Positions 60,659 to 64,000 of a DNA stretch of 64,000 nt are shown here, one piece after another. The position numbers were made by a program, and so were the translations under genes. Source of the stretch: Bacteroidales bacterium (GTDB lineage Bacteria > Bacteroidota > Bacteroidia > Bacteroidales > JAGOPY01); assembly GCA_023229505.1 (NCBI GenBank), contig JALNZD010000014.1, forward strand, positions 1 through 64,000, given 5' to 3'. Under the pieces are notes generated by a model that ran no database searches, was not told where the DNA came from, and saw nothing but the letters and a program-made list of their open reading frames with translations. Positions within the stretch are counted from its first letter, which is position 1. Every line of letters starts with the position of its first letter.

Positions 60659-62452
60659 ATGAAGCGTGCATATATTTTCAAAATTCTATTTCTGATTGTT
60701 ATTTCCAGCAGCCTGTATTCCCAGAAACCATTCAGCCCTGATATTACAACTGATGATCTTAAGTCCCACATTTCCTATCTTGCATCTGATGATCTGAAAG
60801 GTCGTTATACAGGGGCTCCGGGCAGTACGGCAGCCTCTGAATACATCAGGGATCAATTCCGTGATGCCGGCCTGAAACTGTTGGGACAGGAAGGGTTTCA
60901 AAACTTTGAAGTGGTGGTTAGCGTTAAAGCCGGCGAGAATAACTCCTTCAGGATAAATGACAGAATTGATGCACTTGCCGGAGATTTTACTGCCTTTCCA
61001 TTTTCAAAAAATGCAACGGTGGCTACGGGGGTAGTTTTTGCGGGCTATGGATTTGAAATCGAACAGGATAGCCTTTCGTGGAATGATTATCTGGGGCTGG
61101 ATGTTTCCGGACAATGGGTCATGATCCTCAGGGGAGATCCTGAGATGGAAAAGCAGGAAAGCCGGTTTATTTCTTTTGGCGATGACCGCGATAAGGTCAT
61201 TTTAGCGAGGGATAAAGGCGCAGCGGGAGTGATTTTTGTTTCCGGAAAAAAATTTGATGCAAATGACGAACTGGTTTCGATGTATTTTGATAAAACCCAA
61301 TCAACCGCAGGAATTCCGGTCATTCACATAAAAAGAACCCTGGCCGATGAAATATTGTCGCCAGACCATCTTTCTGTCGATTTCCTTGAATCTTTGCTGA
61401 TATCAGACATGAAACCCAACTCAAAGATGCTCAGCAGTGAAGTGGCAGCAACCACGCAAGTCTTACAGGAGAAAGTTACTGCGCGGAATGTGATAGGTAT
61501 GCTGGAAGGAAGTGATCCGGTTCTTAAAAATAGTTTTATAATTGTTGGCGCCCACTACGATCACCTGGGAATGGGCGGCCCCGGAAGCGGATCGCGGTTT
61601 TTAGACAGCCTGGCCATTCACAATGGCGCTGATGATAATGCGTCCGGTGTTGGAGGCATATTAGAGCTTGCATCCTTTCTGGCTTCAGAAAGGACATCAC
61701 TTAAAAGGAGTGTAGTTTTTGTAGCTTTTGATGGAGAGGAACTCGGTTTATTGGGGTCAAGGTATTTTGTAGAGAATCCACTGATCAATCTGAAGAATGC
61801 TACAGCCATGATCAATTTTGATATGATAGGCCGGTTGAAGCAGGAAGGTCCGGCAATAATGATCGGAGGGACAGGCACTTCTGTCGAATCGGAAGCAATA
61901 CTTGACAGTCTTAATGCCGGTTCAATAAAGTTGAATTTTTCGCCTGAAGGATATGGCCCTTCTGACCATGCAGCTTTTTATGCTGAAAATATCCCGGTAT
62001 TTTTCTTTTCAACCGGCGCCCATGAGGATTACCACACTCCTGGTGATGATTGGGAACGCCTGAATTTTGAAGGTGAGAAAGATATACTGGAAATCGGAAA
62101 ACAGCTAATTACTGCACTGGCTAGCAAAGGTGAAAACCTGACCTTTCAGGAGGCCGGGCCTAAGCAGCAGGAAGGCGGAAGGGCCGGTTATCGTTTCAAA
62201 GTCACCCTTGGCATCATGCCTGATTTTACATCAACCGTCGAAGGTGGTTTAGGTGTCGGAGGAGTTAAAAAGGATGGACCTGCCTTTAAGGGGGGCATGC
62301 TGAAAGGTGATGTGATTACAGCTATCGATGGCAAACAGGTTAATGACATTTACGATTATATGAACCGGCTTAAAAAGCTGCAGCCAGGCCAGGTAATTTC
62401 GGTAGATGTATTACGGGAAGATAAAAAAGTGATACTGATCATACAATTGTAG
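60659..62452 (+). CDS. M28-family aminopeptidase with PA-like and PDZ domains
   Basis: A signal peptide (1-21, ending SSSLYS) precedes an N-terminal helical segment and a PA-like inserted domain (about 75-245). The M28 zinc-peptidase core follows (about 275-510), with the ligand set His in VGAHYDHLG, Asp in HNGADDNASGVGG, Glu-Glu in FDGEELGLLGS, Asp in NFDMIGR and His in GPSDHAAFY. A PDZ domain closes the protein (about 520-597). It probably removes N-terminal residues from peptides in the periplasm or on the surface. All ligands appear intact. gtrA follows after 1 bp. Confidence 0.92.
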   Translation: MKRAYIFKILFLIVISSSLYSQKPFSPDITTDDLKSHISYLASDDLKGRYTGAPGSTAASEYIRDQFRDAGLKLLGQEGFQNFEVVVSVKAGENNSFRINDRIDALAGDFTAFPFSKNATVATGVVFAGYGFEIEQDSLSWNDYLGLDVSGQWVMILRGDPEMEKQESRFISFGDDRDKVILARDKGAAGVIFVSGKKFDANDELVSMYFDKTQSTAGIPVIHIKRTLADEILSPDHLSVDFLESLLISDMKPNSKMLSSEVAATTQVLQEKVTARNVIGMLEGSDPVLKNSFIIVGAHYDHLGMGGPGSGSRFLDSLAIHNGADDNASGVGGILELASFLASERTSLKRSVVFVAFDGEELGLLGSRYFVENPLINLKNATAMINFDMIGRLKQEGPAIMIGGTGTSVESEAILDSLNAGSIKLNFSPEGYGPSDHAAFYAENIPVFFFSTGAHEDYHTPGDDWERLNFEGEKDILEIGKQLITALASKGENLTFQEAGPKQQEGGRAGYRFKVTLGIMPDFTSTVEGGLGVGGVKKDGPAFKGGMLKGDVITAIDGKQVNDIYDYMNRLKKLQPGQVISVDVLREDKKVILIIQL

Positions 62453-62453
62453 C

Positions 62454-62849
62454 ATGACCGAATACCTTTCACGGACTTTCCTGGTAAAGTTCATCAAATT
62501 CGGCATTGTCGGTTTTTCCGGCGTTCTTATAGATTTCGGGATTACTTATGCCTGTAAGGAATGGCTTAAGATCCAAAAGTATATAGCTAATTCCATTGGA
62601 TTTACGGTGGCAGCATCCTCCAATTACTTTTTTAATCGCACCTGGACTTTTAGGAGCAAGGATCCTGATATCGCCATTGAATACACTGAATTTATTGTGA
62701 TAAGCCTGGTGGGTTTGGGAATTGCTAATCTTATCGTGTGGCTGATCCATTCCAGGTTCAAACAGAATTTTTACCTATCCAAACTCTTTGCGATCGGGGT
62801 AGTTACGGTCTGGAATTTCTTTGCGAATTACTATATTACGTTTGCGTAG
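62454..62849 (+). CDS. GtrA-family membrane protein
   Basis: Four transmembrane helices (about 9-30, 38-58, 77-98 and 105-128) and the GtrA signature FIKFGIVGFSGVLIDFGITY and NYFFNRTWTFRS identify the family. GtrA-like proteins are proposed to help move lipid-linked sugars such as undecaprenyl-phosphate-glucose across the inner membrane. The length of 131 is typical. It starts 1 bp after the M28 stop and probably shares its transcript. No GtrB-like glycosyltransferase is adjacent. Confidence 0.88.
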   Translation: MTEYLSRTFLVKFIKFGIVGFSGVLIDFGITYACKEWLKIQKYIANSIGFTVAASSNYFFNRTWTFRSKDPDIAIEYTEFIVISLVGLGIANLIVWLIHSRFKQNFYLSKLFAIGVVTVWNFFANYYITFA

Positions 62850-62853
62850 AAAA

Positions 62854-62868
62854 AAACCTGACAGGTTT
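62854..62868. terminator. Palindrome between gtrA and rplI
   Basis: AAACCTG-A-CAGGTTT is a perfect 7-bp inverted repeat with a 1-nt centre, A-rich on its left, just past the gtrA stop. It may serve as a terminator for either strand and resembles short palindromes dispersed in Bacteroidota genomes. Confidence 0.4.
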
Positions 62869-62889
62869 AATATTGTGCTAATCCCTCTG

Positions 62890-63339
62890 TTATTCAGCAA
62901 AAACTTCGAAATTAATCTCCACTAAAACTTCTTTATGCAGTTTGATCTTGGCTTTGTAGTTGCCCAATTCTTTGATCGAATCACCGTCAACTTCAATATT
63001 TTTCCGATCAAGTTCGAAATTAAACTGGTCTTTTAAAGCCTGGGCGATCTGAATAGCATTGACTGAGCCGAATATTTTTCCGGAGGTCCCTGCTTTGGCG
63101 CCGATCTTCAGATTGATTGTTTCAAGTGTTTTTGCTACGGTCAAAGCTTCATTGCGGACCTTGTCATCCTTATATGATTTTTGTTTCTTATTCTCGGCGA
63201 TGACCTTTTTATTGGTTCCGGTGGCCAGGATAGCCAGGCCATGGGGGATGAGATAATTTCTTCCGTAACCATTTTTTACGGTCACGATATCATCTTTATA
63301 TCCTACGTTAGCTACGTCTTGTTTTAAAATGACTTCCAT
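62890..63339 (-). CDS. rplI: 50S ribosomal protein L9
   Basis: L9 binds 23S rRNA with an N- and a C-terminal domain joined by a long helix. MEVILKQDVANVGYKDDIVTVKNGYGRNYLIPHGLA is the highly conserved N-domain signature. The C-domain ends FELDRKNIEV...ALVEINFEVFAE-like. The length of 149 is normal. It is the last gene of the rpsF-rpsR-rplI operon, 15 bp from the preceding segment. A regulatory role is not expected. Confidence 0.97.
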   Translation of the reverse strand: MEVILKQDVANVGYKDDIVTVKNGYGRNYLIPHGLAILATGTNKKVIAENKKQKSYKDDKVRNEALTVAKTLETINLKIGAKAGTSGKIFGSVNAIQIAQALKDQFNFELDRKNIEVDGDSIKELGNYKAKIKLHKEVLVEINFEVFAE

Positions 63340-63354
63340 ATTAATTACTCCTCC

Positions 63355-63624
63355 TTATTTAAGTAAATCAGCCACATAAGGCATTAAAGCCAGGTGGCGT
63401 GCCCGCTTGATAGCCTGGGCCACTTTTTTCTGATATTTTGTAGATGTACCGGTTAATCTCCGGGGGAGGATTTTTCCCTGCTCATTTACGAATTTCAACA
63501 GGAAGTCAGCATCTTTATAATCAATGTACTTAATGCCCGCTTTTTTAAAACGACAATACTTTTTCTTTTTAGTATCGACGTTAATCGGGGTAAGATATTT
63601 AATATCTCCGGTTTGCTGTGCCAT
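63355..63624 (-). CDS. rpsR: 30S ribosomal protein S18
   Basis: S18 pairs with S6 on the 30S platform. The start at 63624 (MAQQTGDIKYLTP) matches the Bacteroidota form. An in-frame ATG at 63636 gives 4 extra residues. The core KKYCRFKKAGIKYIDYKD and GKILPRRLTGTS...QKKVAQAIKRARHLALMPYV is intact. It is the middle gene of the rpsF-rpsR-rplI operon, with short gaps on both sides. Confidence 0.96.
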   Translation of the reverse strand: MAQQTGDIKYLTPINVDTKKKKYCRFKKAGIKYIDYKDADFLLKFVNEQGKILPRRLTGTSTKYQKKVAQAIKRARHLALMPYVADLLK

Positions 63625-63651
63625 GGTTCTAAACAATTATAAGTTTATATG

Positions 63652-64000
63652 CTAAGCTTCCTGTGGTTGCTGTTCAAGCGCTTTTCTGCGCTTTTTCTCA
63701 TTATAGGCAACTGCATGTTTATCGAGCTTAACGGTCAGAAAGCGGATAATGCGTTCGTCGCGTTTGAATGCCAGTTCAACGTCGTTGATGATATCACCTT
63801 CGGCTTTGAACTCGATGAGGTAGTAAAACCCTGTAGATTTTTTCTGGATCGGATAAGCCAGCTTTTTCAATCCCCAGTTTTTTTCCAAGACGATTTCTGC
63901 TCCTTTGTCATTCAGTAATTTTTGATACTTAGCGACCGTTTCCTTCATCTGATCATCAGATAAAACGGGAGTCATAATGAAAACGGTTTCGTACTGATTT
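63652..64000 (-). CDS. rpsF: 30S ribosomal protein S6 (5' end beyond window)
   Basis: The visible protein reads NQYETVFIMTPVLSDDQMK and continues with the S6 core (AYPIQKKSTGFYYLIEF, FKRDERIIRFLTVKLD) to a charged tail. The frame is open through the right window edge, and NQYETVFI is the usual S6 N-terminus. The true start is therefore just outside, not the internal ATG at 63975. It is the first gene of the rpsF-rpsR-rplI operon. Confidence 0.95.
   Translation of the reverse strand, partial: NQYETVFIMTPVLSDDQMKETVAKYQKLLNDKGAEIVLEKNWGLKKLAYPIQKKSTGFYYLIEFKAEGDIINDVELAFKRDERIIRFLTVKLDKHAVAYNEKKRRKALEQQPQEA

Overview
The window comes from a member of the Bacteroidota, most likely Bacteroidales-like and probably free-living or environmental. 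The evidence is five proteins ending in type IX secretion (T9SS) type A sorting domains, a SusC/SusD/lipoprotein operon, an RprXY-like two-component pair, a DUF4369 thioredoxin-like lipoprotein, promoters resembling the Bacteroidota pattern (TTG, about 18-21 bp, TAnnTTTG), and an almost complete lack of Shine-Dalgarno sites. No tRNA, rRNA or CRISPR array was seen.

Layout. 1-6.4 kb: the end of an IS3-family element abuts a leucine-rich-repeat T9SS protein that has lost its signal peptide, followed by a beta-helix/Ig T9SS protein. 6.5-7.2 kb: a ParE/RelE-type toxin-antitoxin pair. 7.2-16.9 kb: envelope and housekeeping genes (sppA, an lpxH-like gene, a cysteine-less thioredoxin-fold lipoprotein, punA, lpxK, Nif3-like, zinc-ribbon protein, PspC and LiaF-like proteins). 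17-22.4 kb: TonB-dependent receptor, two-component system, a small cysteine-rich exported protein and OsmC. 22.4-25.4 kb: dtd, pdxJ, an esterase and tatC. 25.4-28.2 kb: a sulfur-relay cassette (SQR-like flavoprotein, DUF1641, DsrC/TusE-like, DsrE-like). 28.4-29.0 kb: a PIN-domain toxin-antitoxin pair. 29.1-40 kb: queA, pssA, DCC protein, icd and gltA, a cNMP-domain/histidine-kinase hybrid, acpH-like, iorAB and an M23 peptidase. 40-45.7 kb: Sus-type operon. 46-53.5 kb: ammonia-lyase, hisS, two glycosyltransferases and an LptF/G permease. 53.6-60.3 kb: second T9SS cargo cluster, with an orphan sorting-domain remnant. 60.3-64 kb: a truncated SDR gene, M28 peptidase, GtrA and the rpsF-rpsR-rplI operon, with rpsF running off the right edge.

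How the genes work together. lpxH, lpxK, the LptF/G permease and sppA serve outer-membrane biogenesis. icd and gltA form the oxidative entry of the TCA cycle, and iorAB degrades aryl-2-oxoacids from aromatic amino acids. Together with the ammonia-lyase, the M28 and M23 peptidases and the Sus operon, this fits a heterotroph living on proteinaceous or polymeric matter. The most system-like and least explained unit is the SQR-DUF1641-DsrC-DsrE cassette: a single-cysteine DsrC-type carrier and a DsrE protein tied to a quinone-linked sulfide oxidase, with no dissimilatory sulfite reductase in view. Other points of interest are the cyclic-nucleotide/histidine-kinase hybrid overlapping gltA, an Ala-Cys-Gly MIO triad in the ammonia-lyase, and two traces of T9SS-gene breakage (an IS-truncated gene and an orphan sorting domain).
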